Assembly (NCBI RefSeq): GCF_024139115.2
Contig: NC_085141.1
Coordinates: forward strand, 399,859,591-399,923,590
DNA: 64,000 nucleotides
Direction: 5' to 3'
From: Armigeres subalbatus
Lineage: Eukaryota > Arthropoda > Insecta > Diptera > Culicidae
Position numbers and translations under genes: made by a program. This document shows, one piece after another, positions 44,379 through 57,703 of the stretch. A model generated the notes under the pieces. The model saw only the letters and a program-made list of their open reading frames with translations, searched no databases and had not been told where the DNA came from. Within the stretch, counting starts at the first letter, position 1. The number at the start of each line of letters is the position of its first letter.

Positions 44379-47107
44379 ATGAACCATTCCGATCGTTGGA
44401 CTACACTACGCGAACACAAGCTTTGTAGAACTTGCCTTGGAACGCATCGAGGACCTTGTCGATGCAATGACATCTGCGGCAAAAATGGCTGCACCTACAA
44501 GCATCATCGTTCATTACATAATGAACGCAACGAAGCATTCAACGGCGCTGCTAGGAATCCTGTACAATCCTATGTAGGTGAAAACCCAACAACCAACATC
44601 AACTTTACCCAACAAAACTGTAATACTCACAGGCTAAACGAGAAATCGGTGTTGTTTCAATATATTCCTATTGCTCTACATCACAACGGAAACACAGTAC
44701 ATACCTACGCATTCGTGGACTGCGGATCCGACATAACATTACTCGAAGAGGATTTAGCCGCTGATTTGAACCTGCATGGTGAAAAACATCCTTTGTGCAT
44801 CCGTTGGACTGCCGATCACTGTCGTTTTGAAAACTCTACCGAGCGAGTTTCACTCCAAGTATCCGGATTAGGAAACAAAACCCATAAGTACATACTACCT
44901 GATGTATTTACGGTAAAGGACCTGAAACTACCAACACAGTCACTCGACGCAAACAAACTGCGTAAACGATATAGTTACCTCAGAGGGCTATCCGTTGAAT
45001 CTTACTTCAATGTTCGTCCCCGACTGCTTATTGGAATGAACAACATCCGGCTCGGTCATGCTTTGATAGCAGTGAGGGTAGAGAAAACGAACCTATCGCA
45101 ACTAGAACACGTCTTGGCTGGACTATCTTTGGAACCTGTTCAGATGATCACCCCAAACCAGTAACCGCACCCTACAGCTTCCACATATGTTTGCACTCAA
45201 ACTTCGGAGAAGATACGCTGCACGACGCGGTCAAAGATTATTTCGCCCTTGACAACGTAGGCATTACGGCACCGACAAAGGAACTGTTATCGGTAGAAGA
45301 CGAGCGTGCTATGGCGATCCTACGTTCTAATACACACTTTGAATGTGGTCGATACACTACGCGCCTACTATGGAAATATGACGACATACGATTACCGAAC
45401 AACAAAGCTATGGCACTTAGACGCCACGATTGCCTCTTGAAAAGAATGACACGTGAACCAGCCTTAGGTGAAATACTGAAGAAGAAGATAGCCGATTACG
45501 CGCAGAAAGGGTATATCCGCAAACTTTCGTCTGACGAAATACGGCAACGTGGCAATCGTACTTGGTAACTTCCGATTTTTCCTGTCTTCAACCCGAATAA
45601 ACCGGGCAAAGTTCGTATCGTTTGGGATGCCGCTGCTGCTGTAGCTGGCACGTCGCTGAACTCCGTACTCCTAAAGGGTCCAGACCACCTGGAACCTCTG
45701 CCATTCGTACTGTATAAATTTCGTGAGCGCCGAATCGCTCTATGCGGAGACATCGAAGAAATGTTCCACCGTGTCAAGATAAGTGAAGAGGGTCAACAAA
45801 GCCAACGATTTTTGTTCCAGAACAATATGGATGTAAGTGAACCGGATGAATACATTATGACCGTCATGACGTTCGGCGCTACTTGCTCGCCTAGTAGTGC
45901 AAATTTCGTCATCAATGAAAACGCAAATCGTTTTTCGGAAGAACTTCCTACAGCAGTCGGAGCTATTCGGAAAAACCACTATGTGGACGACATGCTAGTT
46001 AGCATTAACTCTGAAGCGGAAGCTATACAACTGGCAAAGGAAGTCCATTTCATTCACCGAAAAGGGGGTTTTAACATGAGAGGTTGGATCTCCAACTCTC
46101 CAGCAGTCATGCAGGCACTGAACGGTAGTGACACCCCCGAAAGAAGTTTGGACTTCAACAAAGCAACCGCCATAGAGAAAGTATTGGGAATGTGGTGGAA
46201 CATTGAAGCAGATCAGTTTCAGTTCAAACTTCGCACAGAACGCCATGTGGACCTGTTATCTGGCACAAAACACCCCACTAAGCGAGAAATACTCAGCATG
46301 CTCATGTCTATCTACGACCCTCTCGGTCTGATTGCGAATTTTCTCATGCCATTGAAACTGTTACTACAGGAAATTTGGCGATCAGGAGTAACCTGGGACG
46401 AACCGATTGAATCTTGTCACCTACATAAATGGAAGTTGTGGTTGAGCTACCTTCCGCGAGCTGCGTCTGTACGAATTCCTCGCTGTTATATCTCGAAACC
46501 ATCATACGAACTAATGCACATCGAACTGCATACATTTGTGGATGCGAGCGAACTCGGTTATTGTGCCGTGTCTTATCTACGGGTTGAACAAGCTGACTAT
46601 ATTGAGTGTGCGTTAATAGGTGCCAAACAAGGGTTGCGCCGCTTAAATTTGTCTCTCATTCCGCGCCTAGAACTTCAAGTGGCTGTAATCGGCACCCGCC
46701 TCGCTAAGAGCATCCAAGAAGGACATTCCATTCGTATCGCACACCGTTATTTCTGGACAGATGCTGTAGATGTACTGTGCTGGTTGCGCTCAGACCATCG
46801 TGCATACTCAACATTTGTTGCATATCGTGTGAGCGATATTTTGGAGCACACTGATATCGCGGAGTGGAGGTATGTTCCAACCAAAGAAAACGTAGCGGAC
46901 GAAGGCACGAAGTGTAAACGACAACCAAGGTTCGATGCAGAAAGCAGATGGACAAGAGGACCATCGTTCATTTGGAGACCAAGTATAGCCTGGCCCTTGG
47001 AACCATCTCTAAAAACACGACAGCATCAGAATTGCGACGGTGCATGCTGCATCATTCAGCAGTTCCATTTCTTCGCGATTGCTTACAACCAGAAGCTATT
47101 ATTCTAA
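44379..47107 (+). pseudogene. BEL pol: zinc knuckle, protease, reverse transcriptase, RNase H
   Basis: 44379-45164: Cys/His knuckle (CRTCLGTHRGPC, CNDICGKNGCTYKHHRSLH) and retropepsin-like FVDCGSDITLLEEDLA. 45191-45568: linker and start of RT. 45569-45760 in another frame: FPVFNPNKPGKVRIVWDAAA. 45761-47107: RT with HYVDDMLVS and BEL-type RNase H (HTFVDASELGYCAVSYLR). YVDD and the order PR-RT-RH fit BEL/Pao. Frameshifts at about 45170 and 45565 inactivate it. Confidence 0.88.
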
Positions 47108-47179
47108 TTGGAATCATTTGAGACGAGTAATTGCTTTAGTGACAAGGTTCCCACATAATCTAAAATGCAAAATTTCAGG

Positions 47180-48545
47180 TGAACCCTTTCTGTTGGCCCA
47201 TTAACGCGCACAGAACTTCTGAAAGCGGAGCTGTTCCACTATAAGCGCGCACAAGAGGACGTGTATGCTGATGAAATGGCCTTTGAGAGCTCCTAGGACA
47301 GGTGACCAAACACTCCTGAAAAGTAATCGGCTATTCAAACTTGGCTCTACTATTGATGACGATGAAATATTACGTATTCATGGTCGCATCGATGCGTGTG
47401 AATATGTCGGAACCAATACTAAATATCCAATTATATTACCACGAGGGCATCCACTCACAAAGTTGGTGCTCCAAAGTATACATGAAATGTACCATCACCA
47501 ATGTCACGAAACTTTTGTCAACGAGGCACGCAAGAAATTTACATCCCCTAAACTTCGTATGGAAATGCAAAAAGGTCCGTTCTGAGTGTCAGCGTTGTAA
47601 AGTACGCCGCGCGCAACCAACACCACCAGCGATGGGGAACCTTCCCAAAGCACGCTTAGCAGCTTTCATCCGGCCCTTCTCATACGTCGGAATTGGACTA
47701 TTTCGGGCCCTTTCAAGTGGTAGTCGGACGTCGTATCGAAAAGCGTTGGGGAGTTCTAGTGACATGCCTTACAGTGCGTGCCATACACATCGAGTTAGTT
47801 CACAGTCTTGACACAAACTCGTGCATTATGGCTATGCGTAATTGTTTATGCGCGTCGCGGTGTCCCTGTGCAAATAATCAGTGATAGAGGCACTAACTTC
47901 ATCGGTGCCGAAAAGGAGTTAAAGAAATCTTTAGCGGCGATTAACCAAGAGTCTATTATGAGAGAGTTCACAACACCGTCAACGTCGTGGGTGTTCAATC
48001 CTCCAGCTACACCACATATGGGTGGCTCGTGGGAAAGGCTGATACAATCAGTGAAAAAGGTCCTATACGAGATTCAGCCAACTCGCTTACCCAGAGACGA
48101 AGTTCTTAGGAACAGCTTGATAGAAATTGAAAACATAGTGAACAGCAGACCACCTACACACATGTGCCAATAGAGGGATGAATCATCGCCAGCGTTAACT
48201 CCCAATCATTTTTTGGTAGGATCCTCCAACGGACTCAAGCCTCTAGTGCCATTCGATGCCAGTGAAGCTGCTTTGAGGCAATCGTTCAAGACATCGCAAG
48301 TTCTCGCCAACTATTTCTGGAAGCGCTGGATTAGTGAGTATCTCCCGATTATCACTGGAGAACCAAATGGTTTGCACTAGCGAAACCTATCTCGGTTGGT
48401 GATATAGTCATCGTCGTCGATCCCAAGCAACCGAGGAATTGTTGGCCAAAGGGAGAGTGTTAGCTACGCTACTGCCAAGGATGGTCAAGTCCGACAAGCA
48501 ACTGTGCAGACTTCTGGAGGATTTTTCAAAGATCAGCAGTTAATC
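47180..48545 (+). pseudogene. BEL integrase and C-terminal domain
   Basis: Parts lie in several frames: zinc-binding region near 47400-47640 (SIHEMYHHQCHE, CQRCKVRRAQP), catalytic segments DYFGPF (about 47693), SDRGTNFIGAEKEL (47880) and GGSWERLIQSV (48020). A decayed C-terminal domain follows (48395-48545). Stops at about 47584 and 48171 plus shifts inactivate it. Confidence 0.85.
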
Positions 48546-48610
48546 TAGCGGTACTTGATGTAGGTGCAAATACAAGTGCGCTGGACCAGGGTCCAACCAC
48601 TGGGGGAGAA

Positions 48611-49248
48611 TGTTAAGTACAAACTTGGTACGTCACAGCACCTACAGTGTTATCAGCGAAGTGTCTACCTGGACTTCAGAACTTGCGCCAAAGATGACAA
48701 CGCTGTCAGGGGAATTGTCAGCAATCGTAAACACAAACTAATGTGCACATCATGAAATCGCAACGTGAACTTCAACATTTATAATTTGTTATTCTAAGTT
48801 ATTAAATACACCGTAATTTGTGCAATTAATCTGTACCAACTAGAATTGGCAGGTATATGAAGCCCTGTAGAAATTATGAATTGTGCCAATTATTAAATTA
48901 ATTTCTAGATTTTCTTACTGAGATCGAGGCTCGGATTGAGGTTACAAAACCCATATTTATCCAGGAATCTTAATTAATTTTCTAAGCAACAAAGGTAACC
49001 ATTTAAACCTAAATGTACTTAATATCTAATGCTCAAGTACCTAGATACATCGTTGTGCTCCCTAGCAAGTCCCATACACGAATTCAGGTCACGGGAAATT
49101 AAGTTTACTTGAACTCATGAAACGTATGTATAGAATATGCCGCATAATCAAATAACCGATGTAAATTTCATTATAGGAATTTTTTAACCGTCCCTGAATA
49201 AACGAGTTAAGAAATCGGATACTGTCTATTATTGTTACTGCCGTAACA
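48611..49248 (+). repeat. 3' LTR of the BEL element
   Basis: 638 bp, matching 42403-43046. It is followed by the target duplication GTAAT. Confidence 0.95.
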
Positions 49249-49253
49249 GTAAT

Positions 49254-52200
49254 CTTGAATGATCTTTCGACCAAATCACGCATCTGCTCTTTTACAGTTG
49301 TAAGAAAGTAAGATGCGTGCTTAACAGGTTTCATCGACCGGAGTGCCTCGATAGAACTAAGACTATCCGAGAAGATGAAATAATGGTCTACGGGCTGATC
49401 GGAAATTATCCCCAAAGCGAAATTAATTGCTGCCAGCTCAGCAACATAAACCGAACACGATTCTTGAAGTTTTCGGAAGGTGGTTAAATTTACGTTGAAA
49501 ACACCGAAGCCGTTAATGCGAGAACCATCAGTGAAATATCTGTTATTGCAATTGACATGTTCATATTTTTCAGAAAAAATGGAAGGGATAGATATTTGTC
49601 GAAGATGATCTGGTATTCTTGAATAGCGTATTTCATGGACAGATCGTATTCAATTGAGGAACTGTCGTTGACGAAGTGAACTCGAGGTGGATTATAACAT
49701 GGAAGACAGAGATCTGTCGATATGTAGTTGAGATAGACTCGCAGGTATCTTGAACGATGAGCCAGTTCAAGCATTATCATTATCAAGCATTATCGAAGTT
49801 TTCTAATACAAGTGTGTTACTTGTTCCACATTTGATCAGTATACTAAGTGAGAGCTCTAGTAACGGTGCTTTAAAGGAGTGACTCCAGCAAGCACCTCCA
49901 GGCTCATGTAATGCGTTGAATGCATACTGCCAAGAGAAATACGCAAACAACGTTATTGACTTCGTTCCAATTTGATTAGGTGCCATACTCAGCTGCTGAG
50001 AGGAAGCAGAAAGAGCCATACTCTAAAACAGGGAGAATAGTCGTTTTATATAGTTTGATGAGGTCTTCCGGGTGAGCGCCCCACCAAGTTCCGGAGATAG
50101 AACGGAGAAAATGGATCCTTTTTTCGGCATTTCTAATAAATAATCAATATGGGATTTCCAGGTACACTTGGAATCAAACCAGACCCCAAGGTATTTAGAA
50201 GATAAAGATTGGTTTATGTCATCTTTCAACAGCTTTAGTTTCAGTTGGAGCAGGGTACCGCTTCAGCAAACACTACCAATTGAGTTTTTTGCGGACAGAA
50301 CTCGATCCCTAAATGTCTGGCCCAAACAGTCAGGTTATTTAGAGAATTTTGCAATGGTCTTTGCAGGACATTTGCACATGAACCTCTTAGGGAGATCACG
50401 GCATCATCTGCAAGTTGTCTAAGCGTGCATTGTCCTTCCAAACAATTGTCAATATCTTTAACATAGAAATTGTAAAGCAGGACTTAAACATGAACCTTGG
50501 GAAGGCCCATGTAGCTATTTCTGGAAGTTGTCAGAGTGCTGAGAGTAAAGTTCATGTGTTTTACTGACAACAAATTGTACAAGAAATTATTCAAAATAAC
50601 GGGTAAGCCATTACTGTGCAGATTTTCCGACAGTACTTCTATGGAAACAGAATCAAAAGCGCCCTTAATATCCAAGAAAACTGAAGCCAGTTGCTCCTTG
50701 TGCGCATAGGCCAGCTGTATATCTGAAGAGAGCAACGCAAGACAATCATTTGTTCCTTTACCTTTTCGAAAACCGAATTGAGTATTTGACAGTAATGCAT
50801 TTTGCTCGAGGATCATTTTCTCCAATAATTTCCTCATGCACGATAGCACGGCAATCGGTCGGTATGAATTGTGATCAGACACTGGTTTCCCAGGCATTTG
50901 AATAGCTATTACTTTGACCTGTCGCCATTCTGGTGGTACGACGTTGTACTCCATAAAACAGTTGTACAGGTCAAGTAATCGTCTTTTAGCGATATCTGGG
51001 AGGTTTTTAAGAAAATTGAATTTGATATTATCGCATCCCTGAGAAGAATTGTTTGATGAAAGAAGAGCCATAGAAAGTTCCAGCATTGAGAATGGTCCAC
51101 CCAAAGAACCGGGATCAAGCGTAGATTCTCGAAATAGCGGTTCAGCTGGTACGGAATCTGGACAGACCTTTTTTGCGAAGTTGAATATCCATCGATTGGA
51201 GTATTCTTCACTCTCGTTGGTGGAAATGCGGTTCCGCATGTTGCGGGCCGTTTTCCAAAGTGTTGTCATTGAGGTTTCTCGTGATAGTCCCTCGACAAAA
51301 CGTCGCCAGTAGCTACGTTTTTTAGCTTTGAGAAGATTTTTGAGCTTTCTTTCAAGCCTCAAATACTCTTCGAAAAGCTCAGACCTTCCGTGTTTACGGA
51401 AAGCCTTGAAGGCGTCAGATTTCTCGGAATACACCTTAGTACATTCATCATCCCATCCAGGAGTGGCTGTTCTTCTTATGACAGATGTACTTGTAACGCG
51501 TCGTTTCTGAGCTTCTAGTGCGCTTTTATGAATCAATTTGGTAAGGAATCGATACTCATCCAGTGGAGGAAGAATATCAGTTGATTCAATACCAATTTTA
51601 CCGCCGATGAATTTTTGCCAGTTAATGTTTTCGTGAGGTCGAAAGGAACATTTACTGGCACTGATCGTTGATAGCCGCTTTTGATTGTGGTGACTATCGG
51701 CATGTGGTCACTACCATGGGGATATTGGATTACCTTCCACGTGCAATCTAATGATAGTGAATTAGAGCATAAAGACAGATCTATTCGACTTTCCTGACCT
51801 TGAGGTCCTATTCGAGTTACTTCGCCTGTGCTCAAAATATTCAAGTTGAAATCATCGCACAAATCATAGAGCATAGGCACTCTGCTGTGGTCTCTAGTTT
51901 CCATGTACATGAATATCACCCAGTATTAAAATTGGGATGATAAAAGAACGATTGCGCTCAAAATATGTCGACGATTATGAGGCATTTGGGGGAATATACA
52001 CTGAAGCTATGCAAAAGGTCTTTATTCTTTACATTTACTTGGCAAGCGACGATTTCTAAACCATTAACAGTCGGAATGGGAATTCTGTAGAAAGTGTGAC
52101 ATTTTTGATTCCCAAAAGAACGCCACCATAATGATCATTCCGATCTTGGCGAATAATGTTAAAATCGTGGAAGTTGATTTCATCTTCAGAAGAAAGCCAT

Positions 52201-52790
52201 GTTTCACAGAGTGTAAATATATCGCAATCGGAGTTGCGAATTAAAAACTTAAACACGTCCAATTTATGTTTCAGACTATGACAGTTCCACTGCAGCACAG
52301 TGATTGTATCTTGTATGGCCGTATTATCCATCGAAAGATACAAGTCCTGCAAGAAGGGCCATGAAACAGTCAATTGCTTCAGATAACTTTCTACTGTTGG
52401 TATAAAGAGGTCAATGAGTGGCCTCAATGAATTCGGAATATTGAACAAATTAAAAATGCGATCCACAAGGTCCTTAAAGGATATCAATCCTCGCTTGGAC
52501 GATATTCTTTTCTTGGATGTGCGAGTAGCAGTTTTCTGCTCAGAGATATTCCTTGACTGATGTTTCTTTATAACATCAGTTTAGGCAATGGCGGGAATGT
52601 TTTACTGCAACATGGGTCAAAAGGAGCAGTAGAGACAGGCTGCTTCGGAATGTTAAATAATCCCCCATTACCATCAGATTTAGGCAAGCTTCTAGGGATG
52701 ATTTTTGTTTTCTTACGGCGCAATCCCGGGGAAGACAGTTTCTTCCTCTTTTCGGGTAAAATATAGTTTGTATGAATCATCAATGGTCAA
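49254..52790 (-). mobile_element. I-like LINE, 5' portion (endonuclease, RT, start of RNase H)
   Basis: In transcript order: a Lys-rich leader (52783-52568), endonuclease start TVLQWNCHSLKHKLDVFKF (about 52300) with LCETWLSSEDE, SRIDLSLCSNSL (51780) and SDHMPIVTTI. RT follows (51536-50484: SYRPIAVLSCMRKLLEKM, FGFRKGKGTNDC, VFLDIKGAFDSV). The catalytic block is degraded (QLADDAVIS near 50400 instead of YADD). The RNase H starts near 49390 (FIFSDSLSSIEALR) and is cut by the BEL element. Presence of RNase H suggests the I/Loner group. Confidence 0.85.
50484..51536 (-). pseudogene. I-like LINE RT-domain ORF fragment
   Basis: The longest open piece of the element. It runs from the end of the endonuclease linker (TPGWDDECTKVYSEKSDAFK) through RT motifs FGFRKGKGTND and FLDIKGAFDS to a broken GLPQ-type motif (GLPKVHV). 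It then stops. The next RT pieces lie in other frames at 50441-50241 and 50229-50023. Confidence 0.85.
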
Positions 52791-55700
52791 TGATCATATT
52801 TTGTGTATCCTTCTTCTATCTATTCTTCCTTTGAGACAATATAACTTACGAAGAGGATGACCGATTTGCAAGATTTCCTCATTAATTGATTCGTATTGTA
52901 AATTTTAAAGGAAATGTTGGGGAAATTGTCAATTGTTAGGTGAGTTGGGAGAAAACCTAATGCGATCGCTCGACCGTTAAACGTAAAAACCCGAGCAACG
53001 CAAGGTACGTTCTGCTAATAAGGTATAAGAGGAAACATAATCCGGATAGTCTGAGTTTTTTTGTTAAATGGCTTATGTGTAGTAAGTGTAGTCATAGACG
53101 AGTTCAGTGGTGTTGAGGCTACCGCTTCTGCCTTATAAGTGGAGGTCAATCCCAGGATCGTCTCTTTCCTACTTAGTATTTCTATCTTAGTTCTTTCTGT
53201 GTTTCACGTTCTACCAAAACGATTCCTACTGTTATAACCTTCCACACAATTCTAAAACCTCCCGTGGCACCTATGAGAGGTCGTAGAGTTCTCTGCATCT
53301 TTCTTAAGTAGGTGTCCAACTAACCATCCTTCCCCTTCCTCAGCATTCGCAAGGACGTGGCCAGGACAGATCTCGAATATTGGGAAGAACATGGCTTCCA
53401 TCCAAGTCATAGTAATTAGTCCTAAATCATTGTCTGTGGTAACGGATGAAAGTGATGCTACTCTCGTAAATAGTCTTGGCTTGTACCACCTACGAATTTG
53501 TGTGAATTACTCAATGCTAATGCTAATCACTAGTAAGTGTAGTAATATATAAATGGAAATAGTGGAGTATGATTATTAAATATGGAGAAATATTATTTTG
53601 AAACAAAAATCTCTACGATTGATATCAATAAGAGAAATTCGACTAATTTTTTGAGAGTGCTCATTGATGATGTCACACGATGTTCTTCTCAATGTCCGGG
53701 GCAAATCCTTGAGTCGAGACATCGTTGTTAGAGAAGGGATAGTTGGATTGTCGAGTACGACAAAGAAGCGCGGGTCGATAAAACCCGGTCGCGACAACTA
53801 GAAATCAACATATGCTAGCCATCCCAAGCAGCACAAGTCTAATGAAACTGGTTACAGTAACTTAATTGTGACTAAATCGGGTCACACATGAGCATTGTGT
53901 TATTTTATTACAATATAACTCCCACTGTCTGAAAGTGGCATTATGGATACAATATTCGTGCAGCCAGTTTATTAATACAATTGCAAGAATCTTAGATCCG
54001 GGAGCTAGAAGGTGATCGATCTATTGTAACTCTTATAGTCCGTTTCAAGAACGTATGCGTTCCGAAGCTGTACTGCCGTCATACGACGCATATTTGTTCC
54101 ATGTTTGCTGGGATTCCCTTTATACATGGGACAGTTATGCGTATAACGGTAGTATAGTCGTACACAATAAGCCCCGCATGATTGATACATATCATAAGAA
54201 TATTTGAAGTGCATTAACACTTCCTGAATCAAGATTGAATCCTTTTGATCCTGGCGCGAATTCTATAATAAAAATATAATTAACAATTTACAGTTTGTCA
54301 TAAAATGGCTTATCATTTTCATAAGTTATATCCTTTAACCGAACCTGTTTGTTCATTTACATTGCGATATCGCATAATCACATTGCATTGCCCTTGCTTA
54401 CAATCGATCATCCTATGCTTGCACAAACATGCGCGTGTATGTATATCACTTTTTATGCACTACATACCTATTCACTATACGTTACACACTACGCATTTCT
54501 TTTGACCGCGGTCAATGCTCCGGCTCTACTATTTGTACCAAACTGGTGCGAAACACCGCACAAAAAGGAGAGCCCAAAAGCAACCCCGCTGGACGACGAC
54601 CGTAATGAAACTCACGTTGCGGACGGGAATAGGATGTGCTGCCAAAATGGTCCGATACCCTAGTTTAACGTTGTTAATCGGAAGATCCAATACAACTGGC
54701 AAATTGGTGGAGAGTTTCCGAGTCGATTGATATATAAATCTCAAAAATTCATCGAAAGATGATTGCGCTAGTAAACGTTCAAAATCTTACATGATTTCAT
54801 GACGGTCCTCAATTTTGAAATTTTCATTTTACACCCTGTATCAGAGTCTTCCACCCCCCTGGCGTCCTATACTATCACAAGGGGTTTGACAATAGCCACC
54901 ATGTCCACGGACGGTAGCTCATTACCGTCCGTTGTTATTGTACGAAAATAAACATCATGTGTTTTGTTTACTATTTGTTTTGGTTAAATCTGAAAATTGT
55001 TTTCAAAATAATTTGCAAGATTTACATCATTGACCATGGGAATTATGTTATTTGATGATAAAATATAATAAACTTACGAATTGGAGGGAATCTACAGGTG
55101 AAATCAAACGCTACACGAAATCATATTTCGTAACTTGTTCTCCCGCTCCGAATCAAACAAAAGATATTATTATTGTTTATACTGTGACGAGCATCACAGT
55201 TGAAATGGTCCGGGGATGCAAATCGAACAACATTCATTAGTGAAAATGAAATGAAATAAATAGTGTGCTGAAAGATGTTTTAGGATTATATTGACATGCC
55301 CATAATAACTGGTATTATTTTAGACCAAATTGAAAAAGTGTAGCCAACAATATTTTGGATAAAATCCAGTTGCTTGTAAAGGCACGATTCGGGAGAAGTA
55401 CTTTTCAAAATGTATGCTGGACATATTCATGAAGATGTTCGCTACGCTGAGAAGCATCCCTTGCCACGGGGCTGGAGTCTTCCCCTTAGACGTAGTTTAC
55501 GTCAAAAAATCGGGTGTGAATCGGGAAAAAGCGGTAACGCAGCGTCGCTGCGCCGATGCACACCTGCGTTATTTAACCGCTGCGTGCACGTGGCGTTGAA
55601 AAAACGCTACGTGGGCATCGAGCCTTAAAGTGATCGGAATTCCCATCGGACGTGGTAAAGTGAGGCTATTGCTGCTTTGATAGCACATGCTATTTGCATT

Positions 55701-56567
55701 GCGGCTAAATTTTGCTAATCTAAGAGCCTTAAACAATGATAACCAAAGTAGTTATTTTAGCAAGGTACATTATCACTGCTTATCGTAGGAGATTGGACAG
55801 TTTCGTCTTTTTCCTCATTGAACTTGTGCCGTATAAATTTCTGGTTTGGTGGAATCTGAAATGCCGCCAGGTTTTCGTCTTAAATGAAGTTCTGGATGAA
55901 ACAAGCTAATTTATGTTAAATCTACACCATCTTTACCCTTACCCATTAGGCTTTCAGCGATCGTTTACGTACACGCACGTTTCACTCACACTTTTACTCG
56001 GTTTGTTTGCAACCACGAGCAGCTTTCACGGCAAAATCAAATGGGATTGTTTGCAATCACGACCTGCGTTCGTGTTGGTGAGAAATGTCGGCGAGACCCT
56101 AATACCCCTCTATATTAGAAATACTAGGATAAGAGATAGGCAAAGACGCCATCTTTGTTTCCAATCGAACAGTCAAAAGCGTTCTTATGCTGCATGGGCC
56201 AACTGTAAATAAAAGGTTTACAAACAAAATAAAAATATGTAGGAGATCAGAAAAGCATGCTCTTTATGTTAACCTATATAAATTCTCATATTTTTCTTTG
56301 TGTCCAGAAATTGGAACAATTTACAATTTTCGAATAACTTTTCAGTTATGAGATTTTTAGACTTTTTCCTAGCTCCCTGTAACCGGTGCCGGAAGGCTCA
56401 GAGAAACCGAAATGGCGGTTATAACTAAGACCACAGATAACAGATATTTAGGCTGGTATACCATACGTGTGTAAATAACCGCAACCGTTGATTCAAATGC
56501 ATGCATCGAACATTTGGAGCGCGATAGGCAATCGTTTGGAGATGGCGCGATGATCATTACTGTGTAA
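52791..56567. other. Long non-coding stretch right of the LINE
   Basis: No gene is supported over about 3.8 kb. It includes a small hairpin (54907-54932) and GC-richer patches near 55440-55630 that look like an unrecognised repeat with CGTCGCTGCGCC and GGCGTTGAAAAAACGC words. Open stretches near 54305-54744 and 55410-55628 overlap on several frames and show no domain. Confidence 0.45.
54907..54932. repeat. Perfect small hairpin
   Basis: ACGGACGGTA and TACCGTCCGT form a 10-bp perfect stem with loop GCTCAT. Confidence 0.8.
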
Positions 56568-56608
56568 AACGCAGCCTAAATACATCTGTCAAATGTATTG
56601 GCTGCGTT
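56568..56608. repeat. Small hairpin, ~16-bp stem
   Basis: AACGCAGCC..AATACAT pairs with ATGTATTGGCTGCGTT around a short loop, with a 2-nt bulge. Confidence 0.75.
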
Positions 56609-56626
56609 CGACGGTAACTTAAGCTA

Positions 56627-56757
56627 TCAGTACACTGTTTGTCATAATGACAAATATTTGTTAAGTCAGCCTGATATCCATGTCGATTTCTGGTCAGTCT
56701 GTCAGATATCCGGATAAACTTGACAAATATTTGTCATCATGACAAACAGTGTACTGA
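56627..56757. mobile_element. 131-bp MITE with ~35-bp inverted ends
   Basis: The left end TCAGTACACTGTTTGTCATA and the right end ..CATGACAAACAGTGTACTGA are inverted with one mismatch. Pairing continues through ATGACAAATATTTGT. No clean target duplication was identified. Confidence 0.82.
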
Positions 56758-57548
56758 GGGCTTTATCAGTTGCGTCTGTATGTATTGTCTATCCGGAACA
56801 AAGTTAGAACGCTTATTATACCGAAGTTGGATTTTTCTCTGAATACAGGCAACTTTCCCAACCTCGCAAATAGTGCGCTGGACTCGCCTAAAGATGCGCT
56901 AAACAACGCATCAATTAGTTTGACAGATAAAACTTCGGAAGAAGGTTCGGTTCGGAAGTCCCGACTTCCGAATTCTAAGTTGGTGCTACGCCGACAATAC
57001 TTCCGCAATCAGTTGAGTAGATGGCAGTAGTGAGTCAACGTAAATCATTTCAAACGTTTACACATGGTTTTCAATCAAATTTGTTCTAGCTTAAATATTT
57101 ATTATCTGTGCTTATACGTATAGGGGAATCATTTTTCACCGTACAATATTTTTCCTATTTTTTGCTTTACTTCCATGCAAATATATTTCGGACATTTCTA
57201 CATAAAATAATTCTTCGACAGGGCATAACTCTCTTTTGATTTTTTGAAAACGAACGTCGTTTCATTCAACATTCGTCCATCATGACAAATTTATTTTCTG
57301 AAAATCTAAATTTTCGGGGAAATAAACAAACGCTAAATATCAATCGATTTTTCGATGTCCAGCGATAAGAATCGATGACCTAAGAAGTGATAAAGGGGAA
57401 GCAGTGTTTATCTATGAAATTCTTTGTCAAAACATATCATTGCACTGAGATCGTACTTTATCAAAAATTAGATAACGTTCCATGAATTTTCATATCGTTA
57501 TTGCGATGAATTCAGTGGTAAAGATGTACCAGGGTTTATCTTTGAAAT
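56758..57548. other. Non-coding stretch left of the Gypsy element
   Basis: No gene was recognised. AT-rich sequence, with overlapping open frames on both strands at 56766-57030 lacking any domain. Confidence 0.45.
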
Positions 57549-57601
57549 TGTTGGGAGCGTGAATGAAACGCACGCCTATCGAATACAAGAGCTTTTATTA
57601 A
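57549..57601 (-). repeat. 3' LTR (53 bp) of the Gypsy/Mag-like element
   Basis: Identical to 61786-61838. It lies downstream of the integrase stop at 57704 with a purine-rich AAAGAGGATTGA segment just inside. Confidence 0.8.
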
Positions 57602-57703
57602 TCAATCCTCTTTGGCACGGTTGCCAATTATTAAAATGTAATCATAACATATCTCTCTTTCTATTATAAATTGAAAAGCTTATTGTAAGTAGGTCACAAC
57701 CTT

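Larger units (their letters stand above)
42403..49248 (+). mobile_element. BEL/Pao LTR retrotransposon inserted into the I-like LINE
   Basis: The two LTRs of about 640 bp both start TGTTAAGTACAAACTTGG and end TTACTGCCGTAACA. A 5-bp target duplication GTAAT lies at 42398-42402 and 49249-49253, as expected for BEL/Pao. The inside order is PHD-like finger plus gag, protease, RT, RNase H and integrase. Frameshifts and stops throughout, plus small LTR differences (a 2-bp indel near 42439 and others), show it is inactive and not very recent. Confidence 0.95.

Noticed and set aside
55410..55628. Small GC-richer ORFs
   Set aside because: Several frames open at once in a repeat-like patch. No homologue was recognised.
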